Positions 35,379-44,014 of a stretch of 64,000 nucleotides of DNA are shown piece after piece. The translations under genes were made by a program, and so were the position numbers. A model generated the notes under the pieces. The model was not told the origin of the DNA and ran no database searches. It saw nothing but the letters and a program-made list of their open reading frames with translations. The first letter of the stretch is position 1. The number at the start of each line of letters is the position of its first letter. Source of the stretch: JABMNT01 sp048262655 (GTDB lineage: Bacteria > Pseudomonadota > Alphaproteobacteria > Rhodospirillales > Casp-alpha2); contig JBLXEY010000002.1 of assembly GCA_048262655.1 (NCBI GenBank), forward strand, positions 186,001-250,000. Direction: 5' to 3'.

Positions 35379-36119
35379 GTGGTCAAAAAGAGCTATGTAT
35401 TAGGAAGAATAAGACGTTCTTCAGATGAGCCGGAGTTCATCAAACATGAACGTCGTTTAAAGTCTAAGTATCCCTATCGATTCCAAATTCGTCAAAGTGA
35501 TGATCGGTTCGTGGGAAATTTCAGACGAAGCAGACGAGTTTATGTTGATGATTGGAGCCATCACGACGGCGCTTTCTGTTACATGCTCAATCAAGAAATA
35601 TTCTGCTGGATCTTGGATAATAATATCAGGGTCGGGGCAATATTGGTCAACTTGTGGGACACAAACGGTATTCCAGATAATCAGGAATTCTTCGATGAGA
35701 TGGATACCTACTCTATGGCATCGGCGGAGCTTGCCAGTGTAATAATTGACTGTTGGGACGTATTAGAAATTTTTCCATACGGTGCGATTGTCGACATAAC
35801 TAATGGCTGGGTAACGCCTCGCAATCGAATTCCAGGTATACTGACCGATGCTGTTAATATTCTAATTGATCAACATATTAACGAAGAAAAGGCATTAATG
35901 ATATTAAAGGCGTATCCGCTCGAATACGAAGGGCGGGTTCCTGTTGGAGATAGAGAGAGGAAACTTGCTTTCACGCGTCGGCAAACTGTTCTTATGGACT
36001 ACTATGAGAAAGTACTGGGTGTGAGCCGGTTGCCGGGATTATATGGGAGAGAGGGGTGGATGTGGAAACCGTTAGTGCAAGTTCTTGAACCACACTTTGT
36101 TGATGAGCCTGAGGAGTAA
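35379..36119 (+). CDS. Hypothetical protein
   Basis: The protein has 246 residues from GTG 35379 with AAGGCAGG nine nt upstream (TTG 35358 is an alternative). It is rich in aromatic and acidic residues (DDWSHHDGAFCYMLNQEIFCWILD) with no signal peptide or known motif. It is AT-rich and probably late-acquired cargo. Nothing in the neighbourhood gives a role. Confidence 0.6.
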   Translation: MVKKSYVLGRIRRSSDEPEFIKHERRLKSKYPYRFQIRQSDDRFVGNFRRSRRVYVDDWSHHDGAFCYMLNQEIFCWILDNNIRVGAILVNLWDTNGIPDNQEFFDEMDTYSMASAELASVIIDCWDVLEIFPYGAIVDITNGWVTPRNRIPGILTDAVNILIDQHINEEKALMILKAYPLEYEGRVPVGDRERKLAFTRRQTVLMDYYEKVLGVSRLPGLYGREGWMWKPLVQVLEPHFVDEPEE

Positions 36120-36392
36120 TAGAAAATGGACGATGATGGTGAATACGTAACCGTCCGGGATCCTACACCTTCCAACTGATCCGTTGATCTGTGATTCTAA
36201 GGCTCCTAAGTGGACACCTATTGCCCGCTTAGGAGACACAAAATTGCAGCTCACCGGCCTGAGTGTAAGTGGTATGAGGCAGGACGCTTACTACGCTTAC
36301 GATCAACGAGGCGGTTGGAATGTGTAGGAAGGCGTACGCTTACGAGTTATGTTCGAATTTGTTGGGGAATAAATTTGTGGCGGAGTGTTCTG

Positions 36393-36569
36393 CTAAAGTC
36401 CACGCCGCTTTCTAGCGTAGAGAACGGCCCACGCTACGAACATCGCTACCGGAACTAACATTGCTGCGTCGGGGTCATCAAAAACCTGATCTGAAAAATA
36501 TTGGAAAATTAGAATGGCGGCTAAAATGCCCCATACCCATAAAGGAACAGGCTGTTTTTCGCTTTTCAT
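36393..36569 (-). CDS. 58-residue two-helix membrane protein
   Basis: ATG at 36569 with AAGGA upstream. Two hydrophobic segments (VPLWVWGILAAILIFQYF and AAMLVPVAMFVAWAVLYA) are joined by an acidic loop and followed by RKRRG. The form resembles a small holin or phage membrane protein, but size and topology alone are weak evidence. Confidence 0.55.
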   Translation of the reverse strand: MKSEKQPVPLWVWGILAAILIFQYFSDQVFDDPDAAMLVPVAMFVAWAVLYARKRRGL

Positions 36570-36698
36570 TATCTAGTCCTTATCGTTAACTAGCTTCCTG
36601 AAAGAGAGGCCTCAATTGTTTGTTCGCCCCCTTTGAATGTTATCCCGATAATACGGCAACGTCAGTTATTCGGCAAATAGCTCTCTATCCGCTATAAT

Positions 36699-37070
36699 CT
36701 AGTTGCAAATGTAGGAACCTGTTAGTGTTTGCTGACAACTCTTACCGTTACTTCCTGAATAACCACCACTCAGGTTCTGGTTGTAAGTGTTTCCTGAATT
36801 ATCAGTATAACCTCCCCCAAGATTCCTTCGAACAGAAAACCCGTCTGATCTTTGCCAGCTACCCCCTAGATTTTGATTCCATGTTCGACCGTTTTGATCG
36901 GAGAGACCGCCACTCAGATTTTGGTTCCAGGTGTTGCCGTAACCGTCTCGCGTCCCCCCACCTAGTGAGGTGCCGTTGCAGTTGGTTTGCCAGGGTTTGC
37001 ATCCAGCATTAACCCTTTCAGGGGCCATAAGAATAAAGAATGCTAATAGTAGTGGAACAATCTGCAGCAC
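36699..37070 (-). CDS. Secreted protein of 16-residue tandem repeats
   Basis: The protein has 123 residues. The signal peptide (to about residue 22, VNA-G) is followed by GCKPWQTNC and then five consecutive 16-residue repeats of the type NLxGGxxxxxGxxxxQ, ending TLTGSYICN. Four cysteines, at the two ends, may clasp the repeat body. A beta-rich fold is likely. No family is recognised. Confidence 0.7.
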   Translation of the reverse strand: MLQIVPLLLAFFILMAPERVNAGCKPWQTNCNGTSLGGGTRDGYGNTWNQNLSGGLSDQNGRTWNQNLGGSWQRSDGFSVRRNLGGGYTDNSGNTYNQNLSGGYSGSNGKSCQQTLTGSYICN

Positions 37071-37264
37071 ATTAAATCTCCAATAAATTCAAAAACCTCA
37101 ACCACTATACCTATATCGTACACCAACAATTCGATCAAAGATAGTATATCATCGTTGAATGTGCCTCTCTCTTTATTCAAGAGCGTACAGCGTAAGCGGC
37201 CGGAATCCTGTGCGAAGGCTGGAAAAGATGACAGAAAAACAATTGTTGCGATAGTTCTAATCAT
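37043..37264 (-). CDS. Possible exported peptide, maybe truncated
   Basis: The protein has 73 residues. A convincing signal peptide (MIRTIATIVFLSSFPAFAQ) is followed by an unconvincing C-terminus. It overlaps the start of the repeat protein by 28 nt and lacks a clear ribosome-binding site. It may be the remnant of a longer exported protein. Confidence 0.3.
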   Translation of the reverse strand: MIRTIATIVFLSSFPAFAQDSGRLRCTLLNKERGTFNDDILSLIELLVYDIGIVVEVFEFIGDLMCCRLFHYY

Positions 37265-37327
37265 CTAATTACTAAACTCGATGTGTGATGGGAGAATCAT
37301 AGTTTTTAAAGACTGAGGGAGTGTTTT

Positions 37328-37477
37328 GTGGCGCGTAATGTATGCATAACTTGTGGTGGGCAAGTGACATTATTCCCATCAACTTCAGGAACTAACTTGT
37401 CTGCAATGGCTGGGGCTGGTCGAGGCTCAAGGCGCATAAGTTCTAACTGGATACGGGTTGTGCCTCATAGCATGTAA
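37328..37477 (+). CDS. 49-residue protein with CxxC-GG motif
   Basis: A GTG start has GAGGGAG ten nt upstream. The product begins MARNVCITCGGQVT, half a zinc-ribbon motif, followed by a Ser/Arg-rich tail. It overlaps the next minus-strand gene tail to tail. A small phage regulator is possible; chance is not excluded. Confidence 0.35.
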   Translation: MARNVCITCGGQVTLFPSTSGTNLSAMAGAGRGSRRISSNWIRVVPHSM

Positions 37478-37649
37478 AGAAGACACAATCGAAATCGCCA
37501 ATAGGGCCGTTTTCCACTTCCCATTGTACTATTGCGCGGTCTTTATTCCCGTCGCCTTCGTCGTAACTGATAAACCCGATCTTCCACTCTTTAGGGGTTG
37601 AGGATTTTTGAAGCTTTTCAATTCGTTGTCTAAGTCTCATCGGGTTCAC
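37443..37649 (-). CDS. Small phage-type protein
   Basis: The protein has 68 residues (possibly starting at the Met four codons in, MRLRQRIEKLQK). A basic N-terminal helix is followed by KIGFISYDEGDGNKDRAIV. It overlaps the upstream gene by 20 nt. The pattern is seen in prophage structural regions; the function is unknown. Confidence 0.55.
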   Translation of the reverse strand: MNPMRLRQRIEKLQKSSTPKEWKIGFISYDEGDGNKDRAIVQWEVENGPIGDFDCVFFTCYEAQPVSS

Positions 37650-37821
37650 AAAACTTTTTTATAAAAACAATATCGGCCTTTGGCGGAACGCCGTTCGGAT
37701 ACGCCCGCGCAATCGCTTGCTGTTCGGTATCGCCCAATTGCAGCGGGATAACAATTGGTGCCTCTGGCTTAGTGACGTTCAATCGTTTAAGGCGGGTATA
37801 GAGATGTTTATTCCGTATCAA
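37630..37821 (-). CDS. Small phage-type protein
   Basis: The protein has 63 residues: MIRNKHLYTRLKRL, then PIVIPLQLGDTEQQAIARAYPNG, a segment common in small proteins near phage packaging genes. Its start overlaps the stop of the DUF5681 gene by 4 nt. Confidence 0.55.
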   Translation of the reverse strand: MIRNKHLYTRLKRLNVTKPEAPIVIPLQLGDTEQQAIARAYPNGVPPKADIVFIKKFCEPDET

Positions 37822-38249
37822 TTCTGCCCCTCCAACTCTCTTAGGCGTTCCTCTAGCTCAACGGTCTCCAGCGTCTTTCGATAGTTTTCTACCAAGCCTG
37901 ATATTGCCGTTGCTTCGGTTGGTGTAATATCTCCCTTGGCGACAGCACTAAGTATGCCCGCCATCGCTTCGGATGCATCAATGCAATTCGTCATTTCCGG
38001 CAACTCAAAGGATACTGGCGAATCTTTACGCGGGGGAATTAATCGCTCAACACATAAACGTATAGCTGCCATATCCCCCTCTTTGGCCTTCTCAATAGCC
38101 TTCCGGGTTATTTCTTCGGCTTCGCCATCAAGCAATGCCTCTAGTGCTATTGTCGTCTTGTTTCGCGCCCCCTTCGGCCTTCCTTTTGGGTTCCCTGATT
38201 GACCGGGCTTAAACGCTGTTGGGTGTTTCTTCACTGTTTTTTCAGACAT
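37818..38249 (-). CDS. DUF5681-domain protein
   Basis: The protein has 143 residues. The opening KPGQSGNPKGRPKGARNKTT is the DUF5681 signature, a basic motif found in proteins encoded beside phage terminase genes. Here no terminase gene follows. It overlaps the 757-residue gene by one base. Confidence 0.8.
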   Translation of the reverse strand: MSEKTVKKHPTAFKPGQSGNPKGRPKGARNKTTIALEALLDGEAEEITRKAIEKAKEGDMAAIRLCVERLIPPRKDSPVSFELPEMTNCIDASEAMAGILSAVAKGDITPTEATAISGLVENYRKTLETVELEERLRELEGQN

Positions 38250-40522
38250 TATTGCCCCCTCTGCATTAGAGCGTTTACCAATGGGTTATCGCTTCGAGCC
38301 GTTGCGGCGCTGTTACCCCGTAATGCCCGCGCGATGTCTTTTGCCCGTTGTTCTTCTGGCGACATATGCTCTTGAGCCCCGATTGATCCTATTGTCCCGG
38401 CAATTCCTGGGGGCGTGATTGCTCTTGAGATTCGGGGCCGTGTGGCAGCTTGTGCTTTGTTGGCGTTAACTGCATTGCGGGCGGCTCCAGCGATGTCTCT
38501 AAGGCCGGGTAAATTAGCGACAAATGACCCTATGGCGCGACTATTCCCAAACACATGTTGTGCGATCTGACTAAGTGATGACGCCGTGTTGGAGTGATTA
38601 ATAGCACCGGGGGCGCGTTGGGTCGCGTTGGCGATAACCCCGCCAAACCGTTGAAGCTTTCGCAAGTCTTGCAAGCTGAATAATTCGCCCATCAATTCAG
38701 GTGATTCATTCATCGCTTTCTTTAGGGCATTCGGGAACTTCGCAGTGCTCGATTTGTCAGCACTAAACAACCTGAGAAACGCCTCTTCCCTAAGCGCCAT
38801 CCATGCCGGGTGTTCGGGGCCAAGTATCTTTTTGATGCGCCTGATTGCTTTCGTTGTTCCTGTCTTCGCGCCTAATTGGCTTGCGCCGAATAAGTGCTTT
38901 GCCGCTTCGCTGGGTTCTAACAGAAAACTGCCATCAGCCTGATCAATGAGCTTTTCGAGTATTGAGTCGCCTTCAAACTTTTTAGCAAAATCTGCTCTCA
39001 AGGACCGAGCATTTTTAAAGGCGCTCAAGGCTTCGCTGTCACCCGTCAATAATGCATCATCAACCATGTTATCGAGATAACCATCAAGCGATTTGCGAAT
39101 GTTCCCCGCCGCTGCACGTTCAATCGGATCTGCAGATCTGGATAGCGCGGAGACTTGCTGGCGATAGGATTCAATAGCTTTCACGGACACGGATTTGATA
39201 TTGCCCGGAAACCGCTTCTCAAAGCTTTCAAGCTGCTTAACCAACGAAGCCGCCTTTGGTGCCGTTGCTGGGTTGAATTCCTGAAAGTTCCGACGCACGG
39301 TTTGAGCCATGCCCTTAATACCTTCTTTAAGGACTCCTGCCTTCTTCTGTGCGGCTTGTGTGTAAGCATTTCGTATCCCTGCCTTGGCACTATCCGCATT
39401 TTCTCTAATCGCGCCCTGTGCGGCCTGTACGCCGTCATACGAATCGATGCCTTGCCCGCCTAGGTCAGTTTGCACGTTGTCGCGGGCGTTCATAATAGCA
39501 TCGCTTTGTTTGTCACGGAAGGCGCGCATTACATTTTCCGCGCCTTCCCCATAGCCGCCTTTAGTGCTTGTGTCTTCAAACGCCTGTTGACGGACACGAC
39601 CTGATACATCGCCTTGCGACAATGGGATATCAAAGTTACTGGCCTGCGCGTGTCTGGCGGCTTGTGCCAATTCATCGGGCGTCGTCGCATCACGGGCCCG
39701 ATCGGCGAAGTGTCGAGCAAATTCGGGCGTTATCTCATCCGCAGAAATTCCCATGCGATCCAGCGTCTTGCGGCCCGCATCCGTTAACTTCCCGTTCGTC
39801 GCCATTTTAGGCGAACCAAAGAACTTGCGAAAAAAGGGCGCTAATATAGGTGCCGCGAATTCAACGGCACCACCGCCCAAAGTGGCGATTAAGGCATTCG
39901 TCGTGTCTACCGGCTGTCCTGATCCCGCCCCTTGAGCGGCCAAATCCTGAGAGACACTCCCAGCCCCCGCACCTAGCCCAACACCGACCGCGCGACCTAC
40001 TGCACCAGCACCAGCGGCAATACGCCCGCCCGCCGTGGCAAAGGGAAGCTCAATCAATCCAGCGGTTCCGATGTCTGAAACGTCCTGCCGACTGAATCCG
40101 GGTGCATTCAAGTAATACTGTTCGCCGTTTCGGGTAACAATCGCGTTCCCGCTTTCATCAAGATCAATCGGGTCATTCGGGAAAAACTGACGATAGACAC
40201 CGGCTTTGCCCAAATCACCGCGCGACAAACTAAGCTTTGCGCCTAAGATACCTTCACCTTCTTTAAACATCGACTGCACGTCTTTTGGAAGTTCTGAGAT
40301 ATTCGGGTCTTTTCGATCTCCCCCGGTGTAAGAGTCCTTAACCCAGTCTACAGCTCCACTGGCCGCGCTGGTTAGTCCGTCAAGAACTTGTCCCCCGAAA
40401 GACGGTTGCCCCTTTGGAGTGAAAGTGCGCTGCATTACTTGCTGAATTGTGGCGTCGTCGGTTCCGCTTGGAAACTCGATCACGGAACCGTCCGGGCCTT
40501 CAATTTCGATTATATCTGCCAT
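38249..40522 (-). CDS. Large phage protein, ejection/internal-virion-like
   Basis: The protein has 757 residues. The N-terminus (IEIEGPDGSVIEFPSGTDDATIQQVMQRTF) is a motif seen at the start of phage injection or tail-associated proteins. An Ala/Gly-rich possibly membrane-active stretch (about 155-235) is followed by a long helical region. This composition fits a podovirus DNA-ejection protein or a structural lytic factor without a catalytic domain. The call rests on layout, not on a full-length match. Confidence 0.6.
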   Translation of the reverse strand: MADIIEIEGPDGSVIEFPSGTDDATIQQVMQRTFTPKGQPSFGGQVLDGLTSAASGAVDWVKDSYTGGDRKDPNISELPKDVQSMFKEGEGILGAKLSLSRGDLGKAGVYRQFFPNDPIDLDESGNAIVTRNGEQYYLNAPGFSRQDVSDIGTAGLIELPFATAGGRIAAGAGAVGRAVGVGLGAGAGSVSQDLAAQGAGSGQPVDTTNALIATLGGGAVEFAAPILAPFFRKFFGSPKMATNGKLTDAGRKTLDRMGISADEITPEFARHFADRARDATTPDELAQAARHAQASNFDIPLSQGDVSGRVRQQAFEDTSTKGGYGEGAENVMRAFRDKQSDAIMNARDNVQTDLGGQGIDSYDGVQAAQGAIRENADSAKAGIRNAYTQAAQKKAGVLKEGIKGMAQTVRRNFQEFNPATAPKAASLVKQLESFEKRFPGNIKSVSVKAIESYRQQVSALSRSADPIERAAAGNIRKSLDGYLDNMVDDALLTGDSEALSAFKNARSLRADFAKKFEGDSILEKLIDQADGSFLLEPSEAAKHLFGASQLGAKTGTTKAIRRIKKILGPEHPAWMALREEAFLRLFSADKSSTAKFPNALKKAMNESPELMGELFSLQDLRKLQRFGGVIANATQRAPGAINHSNTASSLSQIAQHVFGNSRAIGSFVANLPGLRDIAGAARNAVNANKAQAATRPRISRAITPPGIAGTIGSIGAQEHMSPEEQRAKDIARALRGNSAATARSDNPLVNALMQRGQ

Positions 40523-40550
40523 TTTTTGTGATTCCTGCTATATATAATTT

Positions 40551-40850
40551 ATGCGGTTTATAGTTGTCATTGCTGGCCTGTTTTCATTCTCAGCTTATGC
40601 GGGAGAGATGACTGCGCTCGATAGCTGGCTTAACAGCCTGCCCGCCATGAACAGCCAAGACCGGGCCGCTTTTGATCGGGCGGCGCGGTCCATGTATGAT
40701 CCACAATGTAAGTGCTTAGCCTTTTTGACCGGGGGAAAAATACGGGAAGCAAAAATACCTCTTTCAGATGCAGATAGGCACATCCTCATTGAAGGGATTC
40801 GGCGCGGGCTGTTTATTCCTCTAGAAACCAACAAAGCAAAAAACGGATAA
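40551..40850 (+). CDS. Exported protein inserted between late genes
   Basis: The protein has 99 residues. The signal peptide MRFIVVIAGLFSFSAYAG is followed by a mature part with CKC. It is the only plus-strand gene in a 38-44 kb minus-strand block and fits exactly: its stop abuts the stop of the next gene, and its start is 28 nt from the previous one. The placement is like a phage moron gene. Confidence 0.6.
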   Translation: MRFIVVIAGLFSFSAYAGEMTALDSWLNSLPAMNSQDRAAFDRAARSMYDPQCKCLAFLTGGKIREAKIPLSDADRHILIEGIRRGLFIPLETNKAKNG

Positions 40851-42215
40851 TTACCGAGCATTAAAACGTCCCTGCAATTCCGCATCTGATACACCTGAGG
40901 CGGAATTTCCAACGGGCTCTAATGCGCCTGTCTGGGGATTCCATCTGCGTCTAGCCACAACACCAGCACCCGATACCGGCGCACTCGCACCACGTCCAAA
41001 TCCCGCTTGTGGTGCCGCCTTCCGAAGGCCCGCAAGCTGTAACCGTTCTGAATTTGAGAAGATCGGGTTTCTTGCTATGTGATCGGCAACAACGTTTTGA
41101 AATCCCGCCATCGTTTTGTTTCTGCCGTAATACTGACTCTGTAGCTTCGACAGTTCGATTTTGCGTTGCTGATCACGCTTTAATGCCTGAATGATAAGCT
41201 TATTACCCTGCGGGGATTTCCCAAGCTCTGCGGCACTTTGGACTATGAAAAGAAGATCCTTATCGGTCGGATTTTGGCCCAATTGTTTGACCAACGGGCC
41301 AATCATACGGTTAGACACGGCGGCAAATAATTCAGCTCCCGCCATTTGGCTTTTATCGACATCGATACCGACTTGAGCGCCAAGCTTCCGCGCTCCTGTA
41401 ATTACGGATTGCCCGAAGCCCGTTTCCAATCCAGAGTCTAAAAGCCCGTCCAGGATTTCCAATTGTCCTACTGTATTCGCGGCGTCTGCTGCGGCTTGTG
41501 CGCGTGTGGTATAATCCTTTGCAAAGAGTTTGCCCAACTCCTTTTCCATAGCGCTTTCTTGCTGCCCAGTGTTGACCGTGACGCCACCCTTGCCTGCGCT
41601 CATTATAATTTGCTGGTAGGCTTGTTCTGGGATTCGGCCTGCTTTGTAATCTGCAGCGGCTTTAGCTTCCCTTGTTAGAGGCTGATTATTTTTCATGCCA
41701 GCAACTTGGAGTTGCCTGTCGTGGGCTGTCTGTGCGTCGGCAACCTGGTCGGCTCGCGTTCTTTTGTAGTTTGCATCGTTCGCAGATTGCTCTTGCTTGA
41801 ATTGAGCATTTTGCATTGTGGCCTGTATCGCAGTAGGTCCGAGATCAGGATTAGTAAATCCGGTCATATCGCCAGCCTTGGCACCCTTGAGGGCAGAAGC
41901 AAGAGCGAGTCTATAAGCCTCATCCTTCGCAGAGAATTCCGCGTCTATACCGTCTTGCTTTCGCTTGCCAAAATAAGCCGCGCCCAACCGGGCAATGCCC
42001 TGCCACGGTGATTGGATAGGGCTTGAATCCAAAGCCATATTCGACAACTGGCTAACACTGCGATTCCGCGGGTCTGTCTGATAAGCGCGTTGTAGGTGTG
42101 GCGGCATTTCTGAAGGCGTAAGGCCATTAGTTAGAGCGGAAGCCAGGGCAGCATTCGTCGGGGGTATTGCCGGTGTGTTGCCAACAATCTTTATTGGTGA
42201 TGTCATACGTGCCAT
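40851..42215 (-). CDS. Helical phage structural-type protein
   Basis: The protein has 454 residues, Ala/Gln-rich and largely helical, with a long middle region (about 110-200) suggestive of coiled coil. Size and position before the 757-residue protein fit a second ejection or internal virion protein. No catalytic motif is seen. Confidence 0.5.
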   Translation of the reverse strand: MARMTSPIKIVGNTPAIPPTNAALASALTNGLTPSEMPPHLQRAYQTDPRNRSVSQLSNMALDSSPIQSPWQGIARLGAAYFGKRKQDGIDAEFSAKDEAYRLALASALKGAKAGDMTGFTNPDLGPTAIQATMQNAQFKQEQSANDANYKRTRADQVADAQTAHDRQLQVAGMKNNQPLTREAKAAADYKAGRIPEQAYQQIIMSAGKGGVTVNTGQQESAMEKELGKLFAKDYTTRAQAAADAANTVGQLEILDGLLDSGLETGFGQSVITGARKLGAQVGIDVDKSQMAGAELFAAVSNRMIGPLVKQLGQNPTDKDLLFIVQSAAELGKSPQGNKLIIQALKRDQQRKIELSKLQSQYYGRNKTMAGFQNVVADHIARNPIFSNSERLQLAGLRKAAPQAGFGRGASAPVSGAGVVARRRWNPQTGALEPVGNSASGVSDAELQGRFNAR

Positions 42216-42443
42216 CTAATTAATTCCTTCTAGTTTTGCTTGTTCAATAGCTGTGTTGGGAGACATGCCGTAAACGATAAGCTCTAATGCGCTCTCTCGC
42301 TGGTGTAAGGGCAGAGATAGAAACTCCTGATCGTCAAATCCGGCGACTCTTAGTGCGGAGCTATAAGGCATTTCCGCGAGCCCTGATATTTCGGGGTTCC
42401 CGTCTTCGTCGTCTTCAGTGACAAGTAAAAAGTATTGTGTCAT
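42216..42443 (-). CDS. Small acidic phage-type protein
   Basis: The protein has 75 residues (MTQYFLLVTEDDEDGNPEIS...). Its stop directly abuts the following gene's start, and its own start overlaps the previous stop. Tight packing supports it. The function is unknown. Confidence 0.55.
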   Translation of the reverse strand: MTQYFLLVTEDDEDGNPEISGLAEMPYSSALRVAGFDDQEFLSLPLHQRESALELIVYGMSPNTAIEQAKLEGIN

Positions 42444-43285
42444 TGGTGCGATACCTTCCGGCCCTCGAATATAAATTCGGTATTAAACTCTTCAGGGCTA
42501 CCGGATGGGAACAGGCGAATAGTAAGGAACATCCCGCCTTTTCCAAAATCAGCAAATGACGCGGGACTATAGGCGAACAGTGACCACGCGATACAATCTG
42601 CAAGGACATCAAGATCAGTGATTTTGTTTCTCGCGCCATCAGCTAAAACAAGGTTGCTCGCGACGACCTCACCCCACCGATGAGAAATTTTCCCCTGATT
42701 GAGTTTTGTTAAATGTCGTGTTCGAGCCGCCTCGATGTCCTTTCTGTCAATCTGGAAACTATCACTGTGCGCGGAAGGATCGCTCCCGTTCGGCATGATG
42801 ACAATTTGCGCCGTGTTGTGCGTTCCCGGTTCCGCGAACTTGATCGGGGCGGGTCCGGGGCGGCGACCAACGGCACGGCCTTTTTCGCTCTCTACGGAAC
42901 ACTCTGCACGGTTCCCGATAATCTCAACCGACAAGCGCGAGCCGTGCATTAACCAACTGCCTAGCCCTTGCTTTGCTGCCAGCGTCACGGCCTGCATGAT
43001 CATATCCGATTCAGCTCGCGGGTCGCGATGGCGCCCATTGCTAAAATCTTCGTAAATGGCATTACACGCGCTAGGCTCGCTAAAGATGCCACCATCCTCA
43101 ACGGCCTTAATGATAGCCGCCGCCTGTTGTGCGGGTATGGCTTGTGAACACCGCCAATGCCCCGCCGATAATTCGATATTGAGCAATCCCGGCAAGACTT
43201 GTGGCCCTGCTGCGTCTCGGTTGCGTTGTGATTCGATTGCCCGGAGTACGCGGGCATCTTCGTAGATATTAGGTGAAGTCTGCAT
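42440..43285 (-). CDS. Hypothetical phage protein
   Basis: The protein has 281 residues with no signal peptide and no recognised motif. The middle is Pro/Gly-rich (GRRPGPAPIKFAEPG). It overlaps neighbours on both sides (17 and 4 nt), so it belongs to the late-type operon 43607-37443. Confidence 0.55.
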   Translation of the reverse strand: MQTSPNIYEDARVLRAIESQRNRDAAGPQVLPGLLNIELSAGHWRCSQAIPAQQAAAIIKAVEDGGIFSEPSACNAIYEDFSNGRHRDPRAESDMIMQAVTLAAKQGLGSWLMHGSRLSVEIIGNRAECSVESEKGRAVGRRPGPAPIKFAEPGTHNTAQIVIMPNGSDPSAHSDSFQIDRKDIEAARTRHLTKLNQGKISHRWGEVVASNLVLADGARNKITDLDVLADCIAWSLFAYSPASFADFGKGGMFLTIRLFPSGSPEEFNTEFIFEGRKVSHQ

Positions 43286-43607
43286 GGGTTAAATGTTCCT
43301 TGTTTGTTCTAAAAACAATAGCATGTTTCTGCTTTGCTCCCAATGTGATTTTAGGTTGTGAGTTACGAGATAACGCGGGCATACCGGGACTTAGCGCCGA
43401 TCTAGTCCAACAATCTAAGATGTCTGAAACAATGAGACTCAAGAGGGCCGGATCGCTTATTTCCTCAGGCGATGCGAGCCCCGTTTCAATGAGTAGAGAT
43501 TGAGTGTCGGGAAATAGTTCGACCTGCGCAGCAATCTTTACCCCTTCTTTTTTTCGGGCGCGATATAGGCGCATTCGAGCGTTTTGTTTTTCACGACTAT
43601 CAATCAT
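43269..43607 (-). CDS. Small phage protein with basic N-terminus
   Basis: The protein has 112 residues from ATG 43607 (MIDSREKQNARMRLYRARKKEG) with GAGGTT upstream; a longer frame is possible. Proteins opening with R-x-Y-R-x-R-x-x-x-G are frequent in alphaproteobacterial prophages. It may bind DNA. It is the first gene of the late-type operon. Confidence 0.55.
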   Translation of the reverse strand: MIDSREKQNARMRLYRARKKEGVKIAAQVELFPDTQSLLIETGLASPEEISDPALLSLIVSDILDCWTRSALSPGMPALSRNSQPKITLGAKQKHAIVFRTNKEHLTHADFT

Positions 43608-43885
43608 GCCGATAACCTCGCAAAATCTGCGTAGAAAAAGGGCCAATTTTTTTAAGGCCTAATTGGTTTAAGTCTGCAATATGATACAAGGCCATTTGCG
43701 ATCCATTGAGGCACTTCAAGGTGTCTGAAGGGGTCAGGCCAGTGATTGCGGATCGGCTACCCTCTAGCTTCTGGTGCACCCGACCGTGCCGGGCTACTTG
43801 GGGGCCTTGCCCGTCCGGGTGTATCGATCGGAGGTTGCTGAAAGTGGGTAAGCCAAACAGTGATAACCTGTGTAGATATATAAGC

Positions 43886-44014
43886 AGTTCGTAAAGTGGA
43901 ACTATCAAGAAATCCCAAAATTGGCTCTTTTCTGCGATTCCTAATTTCCGCATTTTGGAATCCTCGCTATTGGTAGTTCGTAAAGTGGAACTACGGTAGT
44001 GTCACTTTGCGAAC
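43886..44014. repeat. Iteron-like repeats at the 3' end of a replication-type gene
   Basis: The 19-mer AGTTCGTAAAGTGGAACTA occurs exactly at 43886-43904 and 43975-43993, and each copy is itself an inverted repeat (AGTTC/GAACT). A third, inverted 12-nt relative (CACTTTGCGAAC, 11 of 12 match) lies at 44003-44014. Such spaced repeats in or near a replication gene recall lambdoid origin iterons. Confidence 0.6.

Noticed and set aside
36120..36392. Possible gene after the 35379 gene
   Set aside because: Frames here are short, arginine-rich and without start signals; a 17-codon ORF at 36126 is too short to support.
43600..43953. 117-residue minus-strand frame after the replication-type gene
   Set aside because: Only its VPLYEL part, encoded by the iteron repeat, resembles anything; the rest is unlike protein. 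It may reflect an old frameshift.
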